A stretch of DNA of 64,000 nucleotides from assembly GCA_963770375.1 (NCBI GenBank), contig CAVYPM010000007.1, positions 248,001 through 312,000 of the forward strand, read 5' to 3'. This DNA is from DASVBE01 sp963770375 (GTDB taxonomy: Bacteria; Actinomycetota; Actinomycetes; Streptosporangiales; Streptosporangiaceae). Numbering within the stretch: position 1 is the stretch's first letter; each line of letters opens with the position of its first letter. Shown here one piece after another: positions 44,911 through 54,214 of this stretch. The translations under genes were made by a program, and so were the position numbers. The notes under the pieces are model-generated. The model did not search any database, was not told the DNA's origin, and saw only the letters and a list, made by a program, of their open reading frames with translations.

Positions 44911-45106
44911 GGCGGCCGGGCCGGGGCCGCGGCGCGGCGGGCCGGCCCGCCCGCCGCAGGCAGACAGAACGGTGACAGGGCAGCGGCCGATCCTGATGGT
45001 CGGCCCGCCTGGTAGTCACCACCCCAACCTAAGCCGGGCCGGGGCACAGCGGGGGCCCGCCAGACGCGGATCCCGGGGAAAGGCCAGCTAAGGGGGCCAG
45101 AGTGGG

Positions 45107-46513
45107 ATGAATACGGCACTGCTGGATATCCAGGCGGTGCGCCGCCATTTCCGCTTCCCCGCCGCCGGCCGGGTGGTGACCAATAACGCGGCCAGCACCC
45201 AGCCGCCGGATGACCTGCTGGCCCTGTACGCCGAGCTGTCGGCGGGGTACGAGAACGTGCACCGGGGCCAGTCGGCCGCGTCCCGGCAGATGACCGCCCG
45301 GTTCGAGGAGTCCTACGACACGATCGCGGCGTTCATCGGCGCGCCCAGCCGGTCCTGCATCGCGCTGTACCGCAACGCCACCGAGGCCATCAACGCGGTC
45401 ATGTACTCACTGCTGACCAGGTTCCGCGACGGCGACAACATCGTGACCACGATGCTGGAGCACAACTCCAACTACGTGCCGTGGTACGCGATGTGCCGGG
45501 AGATCCTGCCGCACCTGGGCCGCCGGGTCCGGTACCGGCTGGCCCGGTTCGACCCGGTTACCGGCGAGCTGGACCTCGACCACCTGGCCTCGCTGATCGA
45601 CGCGCGGACCAAGCTGGTGTGCTGCACCGGCGCCTCGAACTTCACCGGCACCCGCGTCCCGCTGGCCGCGGTCCGCGCGCTGGCCGACGCCAGCGGATAC
45701 CAGCAGCCCACCGGGGAGCGCCGGTCCTACCTGCTGGTCGACGGCGCGCAGCTGGTCCCCGGATCGGTAACCGACGTGACCGCGGCCGGCCCGGACTACC
45801 TGGCGTTCTCCTTCCACAAGATGCTGGCCCCGTTCGGCGTCGGGGTGCTGTACGCCAGGGAGCCCCTGCTCGCCGCGGCGCGGCCGTTCCTGTACGGCGG
45901 CGACATGGTCGCCGAGGGACGGGTCCTGCCCGAGCTCGTCGAGTACAACGCGCTGCCGTGGAAGTACGCGGCCGGCACCCCGAACATCCTGGGCACGATC
46001 GTGTCCGCGCAGGGCCTGCGGCTGCTGGTGGACCTGGCCCTGTCCCCGGACCGCCCGGTGTACTTCGGCACCGGCCGGCCGCTGGGCCGCGAGCCCGTCC
46101 GCGACGCGATGACCCGGGTCTGCGCCTGGAACACCGCGCTGACCGCCCGGGCGCTCGACGGCCTGGAGGCCATCCCCGGGATCACCATCTACGGGCCGCG
46201 CGACCCGGCCCGACGCACCTCGCTGGCCGCCTTCAACATCGCCGGCCATGACCCGGTCGCCCTGGCCGAGGGCCTGGACCGGGCCGGGATCGAGTCCCGC
46301 GCGGGCTGCCACTGCGCCACGCTGGCCCACCACGCGCTCGGGCTGGACCCGCCGGCCAGCTGCCGGCTCAGCTTCTACCTCTACAACACCCCGGACGAGA
46401 TAGATCAGGCCGTGGCCGCGCTGGCCGCGGTCGCCGCCGGGCGGCCCGCGGGCCGCCCGGCCGTGCCTCCGGCTCCCTGGTACCGGCGATGGCCGCAGAA
46501 GATCTCCGCGTAA
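45107..46513 (+). CDS. Class V aminotransferase-fold PLP enzyme (cysteine-desulfurase-like)
   Basis: 468 residues of the SufS/CsdA-like group. TNNAASTQPPDDLLALY and YENVHRGQSAASRQMT are N-terminal, EHNSNYVPWY binds the cofactor region, LVDGAQLVPG holds the PLP Asp, and SFHKMLAPFGVGVLY the Schiff-base Lys. SRAGCHCATLAHHALGL has Cys where desulfurases keep the active Cys. ATG 45107 follows GGGGGCCAGAGTGGG. The gene overlaps the amino-acid permease downstream by 25 bp, so it may act on an imported amino acid rather than in Fe-S assembly (inference). Confidence 0.84.
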   Translation: MNTALLDIQAVRRHFRFPAAGRVVTNNAASTQPPDDLLALYAELSAGYENVHRGQSAASRQMTARFEESYDTIAAFIGAPSRSCIALYRNATEAINAVMYSLLTRFRDGDNIVTTMLEHNSNYVPWYAMCREILPHLGRRVRYRLARFDPVTGELDLDHLASLIDARTKLVCCTGASNFTGTRVPLAAVRALADASGYQQPTGERRSYLLVDGAQLVPGSVTDVTAAGPDYLAFSFHKMLAPFGVGVLYAREPLLAAARPFLYGGDMVAEGRVLPELVEYNALPWKYAAGTPNILGTIVSAQGLRLLVDLALSPDRPVYFGTGRPLGREPVRDAMTRVCAWNTALTARALDGLEAIPGITIYGPRDPARRTSLAAFNIAGHDPVALAEGLDRAGIESRAGCHCATLAHHALGLDPPASCRLSFYLYNTPDEIDQAVAALAAVAAGRPAGRPAVPPAPWYRRWPQKISA

Positions 46514-48024
46514 CCCGGCCCGCGGGGGCGGCCGGGTCAGACGGGGCCGAGAGCAGCGCGGCCGAGCGCAGGAAGCTGCGGCGGGTACTCGGCCGGATGG
46601 ACACGGTCTTCTTCCTGATCTCGGCCATGGTGGTGGCCGACACCATCGGCGCGATCGCCGTCGGCGGCGGCCAGGCCTTTACCTGGCTGGCCATCCTGTT
46701 CGCCACCTTCTTCGTCCCGTCCGCGCTGATCAGCGCCGAGCTGGGGGCCGCGCTGCCGGACGAAGGCGGCCCGTACGTGTGGGTGCGCCGCGCGTTCGGC
46801 CGGTTCGCCGGGGCGCTGACCTCGCTGCTGTACTGGGCCGGCACGCCGGCCTGGCTGGGCGGCTCGGTCACCGTCGTGGCCATCGCGGTCTACCAGCGGT
46901 TCGCCGGCGGCCTGACGCTGCCGGGGATGTACCTGTTCGGCGGCCTGCTGATCGCGGCGGCCACGGCCGGCGCGATCATCCCGCTGCGGGCCGGCAAGTG
47001 GATCCCGGCCAGCGGCGCGATCGGGCAGATCGTGCTGCTGGCCTTCTTCACCGTCAGCGTCATCCTGTACGGCGCCCAGCACGGCGTGCACGGCATCTCG
47101 GCGGCGGACCTGTCCCCCTCCCGGGCGGTGTTCATCGCGGTGGTGCCGGTGCTGCTGTACTCCTTCGTCGGGGTCGAGCTGCCCGCGACCGCCGGGGAGG
47201 AAATGATCAATCCGCGGCGCGACATCCCGGCGGCGATCGGCCGGGCCGGGATCGGCCAGGCGCTGATGTACGGGATCCCGATCCTGGCCGTGCTGATCGT
47301 CCTGCCCGCCCGGCAGATCACCTCGCTGCACGGCCTGATCGATGCGCTGAAGCTGGTGCTGACCGGGTACGGCGGCTCGGTCGCGGCCGATGGCACGGTG
47401 ACGCTGACCGGCTGGGGGCAGGTGCTGGGGTGGGCGGCTGCGTACATCTTCATCTGGGTCCTGCTGGCCAGTGGCTCGGCCTGGATCATCGGCGCCGGCC
47501 GGGCCCAGGCCGCGGCCTGCCTGGACGGCGCGGGGCCGCGGGCGCTGGGCCGGATCTCGGCCAGGACCGGCGTGCCGGTGGTGATGGGGCTGGTCTCCGG
47601 TGCGGCGTCGCTGCTGGTGATGGCCGTCAACCTGGCCGTGGCCCGCGGCGACGGGCAGAAGTACTTCTCCGCCGCGCTGCTCGCCTCGATCACCCTGATC
47701 GTGCTGGCCTACCTGCTGATCTTCCCCGCCTTCCTGGCCCTGCGGCGGCGCGAGCCCGGCCTGGCCCGGCCGTTCCGCGTGCCCGGCGGCAGGTGGGTGG
47801 CGTGGCTGGTGACCGGGCTGGCGGCGGGCTGGTCCGCGCTGGCCGCGGCCTGCCTGCTGTGGCCGGGGCTGGGCACCGCGCACCCGGACCTGGCCCTGCC
47901 GGCGGGCTTCGCCGGCCACCGGGCGCAGTTCGAGATCCTGGTCTTCGCCCCGGTGCTGGCCGTGGTGGCCGCGGTGACCGGCTACTGCCTCGCTACCCGG
48001 CGGCGGCCGCGGCGTCCTCGATGA
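46489..48024 (+). CDS. APC family amino-acid permease
   Basis: 511 residues, about 12 helices. Helix 1 region VFFLISAMVVADTIGAIAVG, then LISAELGAALPDEGGPYVWV, which is the APC consensus for the region after helix 2. VPVLLYSFVGVELPATAGEE and MINPRRDIPAAIGRAG mark helix 6 and the following loop. The C-terminal region has a loop RRREPGLARPFRVPGGRWVA. It starts inside the PLP-enzyme gene (ATG 46489) and its end overlaps the convergent glycosyltransferase gene by 32 bp. Substrate not predictable. Confidence 0.87.
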   Translation: MAAEDLRVTRPAGAAGSDGAESSAAERRKLRRVLGRMDTVFFLISAMVVADTIGAIAVGGGQAFTWLAILFATFFVPSALISAELGAALPDEGGPYVWVRRAFGRFAGALTSLLYWAGTPAWLGGSVTVVAIAVYQRFAGGLTLPGMYLFGGLLIAAATAGAIIPLRAGKWIPASGAIGQIVLLAFFTVSVILYGAQHGVHGISAADLSPSRAVFIAVVPVLLYSFVGVELPATAGEEMINPRRDIPAAIGRAGIGQALMYGIPILAVLIVLPARQITSLHGLIDALKLVLTGYGGSVAADGTVTLTGWGQVLGWAAAYIFIWVLLASGSAWIIGAGRAQAAACLDGAGPRALGRISARTGVPVVMGLVSGAASLLVMAVNLAVARGDGQKYFSAALLASITLIVLAYLLIFPAFLALRRREPGLARPFRVPGGRWVAWLVTGLAAGWSALAAACLLWPGLGTAHPDLALPAGFAGHRAQFEILVFAPVLAVVAAVTGYCLATRRRPRRPR

Positions 48025-49300
48025 CCTGCGCCGCGGCGCGCAGGCCCTGGCGAGCCTGGATCTGCCCGGCCGCCACGGCGAGCCGCTCCCGCAGGGCGGC
48101 GTCGCCGAGCAGCCGGTCCAGCGCGCCGTGCATCTCGGCGTCGCTGAACTCGTAGGTGGCCAGCCGGACGCCCAGGCCCAGCTCGTCCATACGCTGCGCG
48201 TTGTCGTGCTGGTCCCAGAACAGCGGGAGCACGATCATCGGCTTGCCGAAGTGCAGGCACTCGGTGGTGGTGTTGTTCCCGCCGTGCGTGATGACCAGGT
48301 CGGCGTGCGGGATCACCGAGGTCTGCGGCAGGAACTCGGCACCGGTCATGTTCGGCGCCAGCTCGATCTCGGCGTGCAGCGGGCCCTTGGACACGATGTA
48401 CCGGTGCGGCGTGCCCGCCAGGCAGCCGATCACCCGGCGCATCAGGCCGACGTCGGCCGAGCCCAGCGAGCCGAGCGAGAAGTAGATCAGCGCGCCGTCC
48501 CGGCCGAGCTCCGCGGGCACCTGGTACGGCTCGTCGGTCTCCCGCACCGAGGAGTCCAGCCGGGTCCACCGCGGGCCCAGCGGCCGGTCCCGCCGGTAGT
48601 CCGCGAGCTCCGGGTAGACGTACAGGCTGACGTCGCCCTCGCCGATGAACGACAGGTCGGCCAGCGGCGGCGCGCCCTGCGCGGTCATCCAGTCATTGAA
48701 CGCGCCCCAGCTCTCCCGGTGCACCCGGTCGTACTCGGCCCGGAACTCCGCCCACTGCGCCGGGTCCCCGTCGGCCGGGTAGCCGGAGAAGGCCGGCGGC
48801 AGGCCCGGGTCGGTGACCTCCAGCGGGTTGCACGACACGATCCGCACGTACGGCACGCCCGCGGTCTGCAGCGCGGGAAAGGCCACCACGTTGTCCTCGA
48901 CGATCACGTCAGGACGGGTCCGCGCGATGATCTCGGTGAGCTGCGGGTGGCAGTACCTGGCGCCCTCGATCAGCTCGTCCCACACCGGCTTGATGAACGT
49001 GCTGAGCTGCTCGATCGTCGGCTTGCGGAACTCCGGCGCGGTGCTGGCGATGAAGTCCTTCCAGAACTGCCCGGCGTCCTGGTCGCCGTCGCCGCCTTCG
49101 CCGGCGTCCACCGGCGGGGACAGGTCGACCAGGTCCTCCTCGAACCCGAGCGGCTCCAGCTTGCCCCGCCAGGACGCCTCCGCGGCAAACACCACCCGGT
49201 GCCCGCGCTGCCGCAGCACGTTGCCGATCCCCACGCAGTTGTTCGTGGGCCCGTAGGCGCTCTCCGGCATGAACAGGACGGTCAGCGGCCGGCCAGCCAT
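47993..49300 (-). CDS. UGT/macrolide-type glycosyltransferase (GT1-like)
   Basis: 435 residues, GT-B fold. The N-terminal acceptor domain starts LTVLFMPESAYGPTNNCVGI and GNVLRQRGHRVVFAAEASWR, with the catalytic-His position replaced by a Pro-Thr-Asn-Asn stretch. The C-terminal donor domain has IYFSLGSLGSADVGLMRRV, FLPQTSVIPHADLVITHGGN, ITHGGNNTTTECLHFGKPMI and PLFWDQHDNAQRM, the GT1 nucleotide-sugar motif. ATG 49300 with GAGGAGCC upstream. Such enzymes glycosylate small hydrophobic molecules, often for detoxification. Confidence 0.85.
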   Translation of the reverse strand: MAGRPLTVLFMPESAYGPTNNCVGIGNVLRQRGHRVVFAAEASWRGKLEPLGFEEDLVDLSPPVDAGEGGDGDQDAGQFWKDFIASTAPEFRKPTIEQLSTFIKPVWDELIEGARYCHPQLTEIIARTRPDVIVEDNVVAFPALQTAGVPYVRIVSCNPLEVTDPGLPPAFSGYPADGDPAQWAEFRAEYDRVHRESWGAFNDWMTAQGAPPLADLSFIGEGDVSLYVYPELADYRRDRPLGPRWTRLDSSVRETDEPYQVPAELGRDGALIYFSLGSLGSADVGLMRRVIGCLAGTPHRYIVSKGPLHAEIELAPNMTGAEFLPQTSVIPHADLVITHGGNNTTTECLHFGKPMIVLPLFWDQHDNAQRMDELGLGVRLATYEFSDAEMHGALDRLLGDAALRERLAVAAGQIQARQGLRAAAQVIEDAAAAAG

Positions 49301-49388
49301 GGCGGCTCCTCTAGGGGCAGGCGGAAACGGCTCCCCCGGCGAAGATCACCGGAATGCAGAACGTAGCAGACCAGCTCACTGGCGCGCG

Positions 49389-50305
49389 GTCAGCGGAACG
49401 CTGCGGCGGCCTCCTGGATGAAGACGTCGCAGGTGTCCTTCTTGCGCGCGCCCTGGCCCAGCGTGAAGTCCGGGATGATCAGCTCGTCGGCGCCCGCGTC
49501 GCGGTACTGGGCGATGATGCCGGCCACCTCGTCCGGCGTGCCGATGATCGCCGGGCGGCCGGGCGGGACCTGCTTCGCGCTTGCGGTCCAGCCAGTCCCG
49601 GTCGGTGGACAGGTACATCAGCGCCTGGGTGGACACGTGGATCTCCGCCGGGTCGCGGCCGAGGTCCGCGCAGTGCTGGCGGAGCACCCCGAGCTTGCGG
49701 GCCAGCAGGTCCGGGGTGGACCAGCAGTTCCACTCGTCCGCGTACCGGGCCACGATCCGCAGCATGCGCTTCTCGCCCGCCCCGCCGATCAGCAGCGGCA
49801 TCTTCGCCTGCACCGGCGCGGGCTGGTTGGGCGCGTCGGTGACGGTGAAGTACTGCCCGGCGAACGTGGTCCGCGGCTCGCGCAGCAGGCCCAGCAGGAC
49901 CGGGATGGACTCCTCGAACCGGTCCAGCCGCTCGCGGATGGTGCCCAGCGGGATGCCGTACGAGGCGTGCTCGTTCTCCTGCCAGCCGGCCCCGATGCCG
50001 AGGGCCAGCCGCCCGCCGCAGATCCGGTCGGTGGTGGCGGCGATGTTGGCCAGCACGGCCGGGTGCCGGTAGGTCACGCTGGTGACCAGCGGGGCGAGCC
50101 GGACCCGCGGCACCGCGACGGCCAGCGCGGCCAGCAGCGACCAGCACTCCAGCATGTCCCCGTCGCGCGGCTCGGGTCCTGAGTGGTTGGGCATGAAGTG
50201 GTCGGCGATGTACACGCCGTCCCAGCCGGTCTCCTCGCAGTGCGCGGAGATCTCGCGGATGTCTTCCCAGGGCTGGGCCGCCGCCGGCCAGATGCTGAAC
50301 CGCAT
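49389..50305 (-). pseudogene. LLM-class F420-dependent oxidoreductase, one frameshift
   Basis: Luciferase-like TIM-barrel protein. MRFSIWPAAAQPWEDIREIS starts at ATG 50305, then DGVYIADHFMPNHSG, RVRLAPLVTSVTYRHPAVLA, GRLALGIGAGWQENEHASYG and MPLLIGGAGEKRMLRIVARY. Near 49575 a one-base change occurs, and the end continues in another frame as VPPGRPAIIGTPDEVAGIIA ... FTLGQGARKKDTCDVFIQEA to the stop at 49389. Rejoined length is about 305, the normal LLM size. The pattern suits F420 rather than FMN enzymes of actinobacteria; substrate unknown. Confidence 0.8.
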
Positions 50306-50393
50306 GACCGGCATCCTAGAGAACGGCTGGCCGCTGCCGCCGCCGAGCCGCGGTCGGCTGGTCCCGGGCGTCGGCCGCAAGCCCGCCTAGCCG

Positions 50394-51812
50394 TTAACCG
50401 CCAAGGAACTGGCCCACCGCCTGGCGGCCCGCGTCGCTGACCGCCCGGCTCTGCACCCCGTGGCCGGAGTCCGGCACCACGACCAGATGGCCGTCCGGGG
50501 CCAGCGCGGCCTGGGCGCGGGCCCCGGCCAGCGGGGTGGACAGGTCCCGCCCGCCGGCCAGCAGCAGCACCGGCACCCGCGGCAGCGGGGTCCGCGGCGC
50601 GGCCAGCACCGGCGGCGCCGGGGTGGGCGGCCAGTACAGGCAGGTCCGGATGAAGCCGTTGCCCGCGGCGGTGGCCCGGTCGAACGGCCAGGTCTGCGCC
50701 GGGGTCAGCCGGGCGGTCGCCCGGGCCAGCGCCGCGGGCCTGGCGGCCAGCGGGGTCTCCGGTCCGCCCCACGGCATCCGCAGGTCCGCGCACAGCGTGC
50801 TGGCGTGCAGGCCCTGGCTGAGCAGCCGGGCCGGCCAGGCGTCGGCCTGGTGCACCTGGGCCATCAGTGCGGTCAGCGCGGCCGTGTGCCCGGCCGCGGC
50901 CTGGTGCAGCGCGTCCGGCACGCCGGGGAAGCCGGGCGCGCCGACGCTCATCGACACCAGCATGTCCAGCAGCGCGGGCCCGTCGTGGTCGCGGCGGACC
51001 ACCGTGGCCAGGTCGGCGGCCGGGTCGAACCCGCAGTGCCGGGCCGCGCAGACCGCGCGCAGCACCTCCGCGGAGTGCCGCATGTTCTCCAGCTGCAGCG
51101 GGTCCACGTTCCAGGCCGGCACCACCGAGTCCAGCACCAGGCGGCTGACCTCACCGGGGTGGGCCAGCGCGAACTGCTCGGCCACGTACGTGCCGTACGA
51201 CACCCCGTCCAGGGCGATCTTCGGCACGCCCAGCGCGCGGCGCAGCGCCTCCAGGTCGGCGACCGTGTCCGCGGTGCCGTAGTACTGGCGGCGCGGCCCC
51301 AGTGCCGCGGCGCACGCCTGCACCGCGGCCCGGGTCGGCACGGTCAGGTCGGAGGCGCCCATCTCCTGCTGCAGCGCCGGGCAGTCGAGCGCCCCGGCCC
51401 CGGTTCCCCGCTGGTCCAGCAGGACCAGCCGGTAGCCGGGCGGCCCCAGCCGGCCCGCCACCCGGGGCAGGAACGGCATGCTCGCCTCCCCAGGCCCGCC
51501 GGTCAGGAAGACCAGAACGCCGCGCGGCGCGGGCGCGTCGGCCACCGCCACCGGCAGCGACAGCCGCCCCGGCGCGGAGCCGAACGGGTCGAGCCGGACG
51601 CTCAGCGTGCCGCAGCTGAACCCGGTGACCCCGGGACAGGGCCGGACCGCGGTCAGCCCGCGCACCGTGCCGCCCCCGGACGGCCCGCCGCTGCCCCCGC
51701 CTGCCGATCCGCTGCTGCACCCGGCCAGGGCGGCCAGCAGTACCGCCGCCGCGGCGCTGACCAGCGCCGCGCCCCGCCCGGGGCCCTGCCCCGCGCTCGC
51801 CCGTGCGCCCAT
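50394..51812 (-). CDS. Secreted TAP-type alpha/beta hydrolase lipoprotein (tripeptidyl aminopeptidase-like)
   Basis: About 472 residues. The signal peptide AALVSAAAAVLLAALAGCSS ends in a lipobox Cys, followed by a Gly/Ser linker. Catalytic parts: GVLVFLTGGPGEASMPFLP (HGG-like region), LVLLDQRGTGAGALDCPALQ, nucleophile elbow LDGVSYGTYVAEQFALAHPG, LLLAGGRDLSTPLAGARAQA with the Asp, and VVPDSGHGVQSRAVSD with the His. Start ATG 51812 is chosen because it gives the best lipoprotein signal; the frame remains open to 51863. Cys pairs in the cap support export. It probably trims peptides outside the cell. Confidence 0.83.
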   Translation of the reverse strand: MGARASAGQGPGRGAALVSAAAAVLLAALAGCSSGSAGGGSGGPSGGGTVRGLTAVRPCPGVTGFSCGTLSVRLDPFGSAPGRLSLPVAVADAPAPRGVLVFLTGGPGEASMPFLPRVAGRLGPPGYRLVLLDQRGTGAGALDCPALQQEMGASDLTVPTRAAVQACAAALGPRRQYYGTADTVADLEALRRALGVPKIALDGVSYGTYVAEQFALAHPGEVSRLVLDSVVPAWNVDPLQLENMRHSAEVLRAVCAARHCGFDPAADLATVVRRDHDGPALLDMLVSMSVGAPGFPGVPDALHQAAAGHTAALTALMAQVHQADAWPARLLSQGLHASTLCADLRMPWGGPETPLAARPAALARATARLTPAQTWPFDRATAAGNGFIRTCLYWPPTPAPPVLAAPRTPLPRVPVLLLAGGRDLSTPLAGARAQAALAPDGHLVVVPDSGHGVQSRAVSDAGRQAVGQFLGG

Positions 51813-51903
51813 ATTTCCAGCATCCGCCCTGGTCATCTCGGCCGGATCACGGGCAGGGCCCATTAGCCCGTCAGCAGATTTTGCCCGCCCCTACCCGGCG
51901 TAG

Positions 51904-51931
51904 CCATACTGGGCGCGGGGCCGCCCAGCTG
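51904..51931 (+). repeat. Duplicated leader, copy 1
   Basis: Begins CCATACTGGGCGCGGGGCCG and runs to CCCAGCTG. Nearly identical to 53161-53188. It lies 22 bp before the first beta-helix gene, so the promoter or leader region was duplicated with the gene. Confidence 0.6.
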
Positions 51932-51953
51932 AGTGGACATCACGGAGCCCTCC

Positions 51954-53009
51954 ATGCGAATAACCCCCAGGTCATCGGTCTACGCCGGGGCCCTGCTGCT
52001 GGCCGGGACGGCCGCCCTCGCGGCGCCGGCCGCGCTGGCCTCGGCCGCGGTCCAGCCACCGCCCAACGTGCCGTGCAGCAGCAGCGCGCTGGTCGCGGCG
52101 ATCCAGCACGCCAACACCGTCGGCTCGGCAACCCTCCTGCTCGCCCCGGGCTGCAACTACGTCCTGACCACCGCGGCGTCGGACGGCGACGGCCTGCCCC
52201 CGGTCACCGGCAACCTCACCATCACCGGCGCCCAGGGCACCACCATCAGCCGCTCCTCATCCGCCCCGGCCTTCCGCATCCTCCACGTGGCCGCCGGCGG
52301 CAGCCTCACGCTGACGGGCGTCACCCTGACCAACGGGAATACGAACAACTTTGGTGGCGGCGTCCTCGACCTGGGCACCCTCGCGCTGCAGAACGTCAAG
52401 GTGACCGGCAGCACGGCCGCTTTCGGCGGGGGGCTGTTCATCGGGACCAACGCGCGCGCTGCGGCCAGTTTCTCCGAGTTCACCGGCAACACCGCCATTG
52501 ACACGGGCGGGGCTATTAGCGCCGAGGGCGCCGCCCTCGCGCTGCGGAACGTCAAGCTGGCCGGCAACACGGCTGACTCGGCCGGCGGTGCGCTGTTCAC
52601 CGGGGCCGGGCAGACCACGATCAGCTTCTCCAGCCTGACCGGCAACACCAGCCAGGGCTTTGGCGGCGGCGCCATCAACAACGCGTCGCAGCTTGCCATT
52701 GACCATTCCACGCTGTCCGGAAACACCGCGAGGGGGACCGAAGGCGGCGGGCTGAGGACGGCGGTGGGGGGGACCTCCCAAGTCAGCCGTACCGTCGTGA
52801 CCCGCAACAGCGCAGGAACCGCGGGCGGCGGGATTGCCAATCACGGCACTACGGTGCTCACCCTCGACCGGGTAATGCTCAACCACGCCACCGACGGAGG
52901 CGGCATCGCCAACCTCACCGGCACCGTGTCGCTACGGTTCACGCTGGTCGTCTTCAACTCGCCGGACAACTGCACCCCGCGGGGCACCATCCGCGGCTGC
53001 CGGCACTAG
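51954..53009 (+). CDS. Secreted right-handed beta-helix repeat protein, copy 1
   Basis: 351 residues. Signal peptide SSVYAGALLLAGTAALAAPA with cleavage near ALASAA. The mature part repeats a roughly 20-25-residue unit with Gly-Gly-Gly turns and TGNT-like ladders (VTGSTAAFGGGLF, TGNTAIDTGGAIS, AGNTADSAGGALF, SGNTARGTEGGG), typical of Chlamydia-Pmp-like parallel beta-helices. It ends with a Cys pair and TIRGCRH, shared with copy 2. ATG 51954, CGGAG upstream. Probably a surface or extracellular protein binding polysaccharide or cells; no catalytic residues recognised. Confidence 0.8.
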   Translation: MRITPRSSVYAGALLLAGTAALAAPAALASAAVQPPPNVPCSSSALVAAIQHANTVGSATLLLAPGCNYVLTTAASDGDGLPPVTGNLTITGAQGTTISRSSSAPAFRILHVAAGGSLTLTGVTLTNGNTNNFGGGVLDLGTLALQNVKVTGSTAAFGGGLFIGTNARAAASFSEFTGNTAIDTGGAISAEGAALALRNVKLAGNTADSAGGALFTGAGQTTISFSSLTGNTSQGFGGGAINNASQLAIDHSTLSGNTARGTEGGGLRTAVGGTSQVSRTVVTRNSAGTAGGGIANHGTTVLTLDRVMLNHATDGGGIANLTGTVSLRFTLVVFNSPDNCTPRGTIRGCRH

Positions 53010-53024
53010 CCCGCGCGGGCACGG

Positions 53025-53058
53025 ACGCCCGGGCACGGCACCTGCCGGGCCCGGGCGT
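53025..53058. terminator. Hairpin terminator after beta-helix copy 1
   Basis: Perfect 10-bp stem, ACGCCCGGGC (53025-53034) and GCCCGGGCGT (53049-53058), with a further small inner stem. A TTCT follows but no long T run, as is usual in high-GC actinobacteria. Confidence 0.6.
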
Positions 53059-53160
53059 TCTGCCGTCCCAGGCCGGGCTTCAGACCCGGTGACCTGCGCA
53101 AATAACGGGCAAGGGCCTTCAGGCCCGTTGACCGGATGCGTTCTGCTACGCACGCTCTGG

Positions 53161-53188
53161 CCATACTGAGCGCGGGGCCGCCCAACTG
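53161..53188 (+). repeat. Duplicated leader, copy 2
   Basis: Begins CCATACTGAGCGCGGGGCCG, then CCCAACTG. It differs from copy 1 (51904-51931) at only two of 28 positions and stands at nearly the same distance from its start codon. Confidence 0.6.
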
Positions 53189-53208
53189 TGAACCACAGGA
53201 GCCTCTCC

Positions 53209-54111
53209 ATGCGAATACTTTCCAGGTCATCGGGCTACGCCTGCGCGCTGCTGCTGGCCGGGACGGCCGCCCTCGCGATGCCGGCCACCGCCCAGGCGTC
53301 GGCCGCGCTGCCGGCGCCGCCCGTCGTGCCGTGCAGCAGCAGCGCGCTGGTCGCAGCGATCCAGCAGGCCAACAGCGCCCGTTTCGCAACCCTCGTGCTG
53401 TCCAGAGGCTGCGACTACGTGCTGACCAAAGCCTTGTCCGGCAAAGACGGCCTGCCCCCGATCACCGGCAACCTCGTCGTTCTCGGCAGCGGGGGAACCA
53501 CGATCAGCCGTTCCTCGTCCGCGGCCTTCCGCATCTTTGACGTGGCCGCCCACGCCAGGCTCGCCCTGGCGAACCTCACCGTGGCCAACGGGAACTCCGG
53601 CAACGAGGTGGGCGGCGGCATCATTGACGAGGGCACCCTCGTGCTGCGGAACGTCAGGCTGACCGGGAACACTGCCCCCAGCGGCGGCGGGCTGGAAGTC
53701 CAGAACGGTGCGCACGCCACGATCAGTTTCTCTGAGCTGGACGGCAACAATGCGACGGGCGCAGTTGGCGGCGCCATTGACAGCTCGGCTGATCTCGTCG
53801 TTGACCATTCCCGGGTGACCGGGAACACCGCGCACTCCTTCGGTGGCGGCGTGTTCACGAGTGATCCGGGCACGTCCCGGATCACTGGCACGGTGGTGGC
53901 CCGCAACGCCGCGGGAAGCACAGGTGGCGGGATCGTCAACACGACGGGAGCTACCACGGTGCTGATTGGTGACCAGGTGGTGTTCAACCGCGCAGTCTCC
54001 GGCGGCGGCATCTTCAACGGAGGCACCATCCAGCTGCGGTTCACGCTGGTCGCCTTCAACTCCCCAGACAACTGCAGCCCGCAGGGCACCATCCGGGGCT
54101 GCCGGCACTAG
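53209..54111 (+). CDS. Secreted right-handed beta-helix repeat protein, copy 2
   Basis: 300 residues, paralogue of the gene before it. Same opening (MRI, SRSSGYACALLLAGTAALAM), same SSSALVAAIQ and NYVLT/DYVLT segments and the same ending NCSPQGTIRGCRH. It has fewer repeat units in the middle (about 50 residues shorter), so ladders were lost or gained after duplication. ATG 53209, AGGAG upstream. Exported, extracellular; function not assignable. Confidence 0.8.
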   Translation: MRILSRSSGYACALLLAGTAALAMPATAQASAALPAPPVVPCSSSALVAAIQQANSARFATLVLSRGCDYVLTKALSGKDGLPPITGNLVVLGSGGTTISRSSSAAFRIFDVAAHARLALANLTVANGNSGNEVGGGIIDEGTLVLRNVRLTGNTAPSGGGLEVQNGAHATISFSELDGNNATGAVGGAIDSSADLVVDHSRVTGNTAHSFGGGVFTSDPGTSRITGTVVARNAAGSTGGGIVNTTGATTVLIGDQVVFNRAVSGGGIFNGGTIQLRFTLVAFNSPDNCSPQGTIRGCRH

Positions 54112-54124
54112 ACGACCGCCACCA

Positions 54125-54166
54125 CCGCCCGCCCGGTCCCGGCACCCGCAGGGACCGGGCGGGCGG
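54125..54166. terminator. Hairpin terminator after beta-helix copy 2
   Basis: Perfect 16-bp stem: CCGCCCGCCCGGTCCC (54125-54140) and GGGACCGGGCGGGCGG (54151-54166), ten-base loop. No T tract. Confidence 0.65.
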
Positions 54167-54214
54167 CTGGCATGATGTCGGTGCGCCGTAGTGGCCAGCC
54201 AGGGAGGTGCGCAG

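Noticed and set aside
41035..50305. Secondary-metabolite gene cluster around SARP, glycosyltransferase and LLM oxidoreductase
   Set aside because: No PKS, NRPS, terpene or RiPP core gene is seen, and the genes point in different directions with convergent ends.
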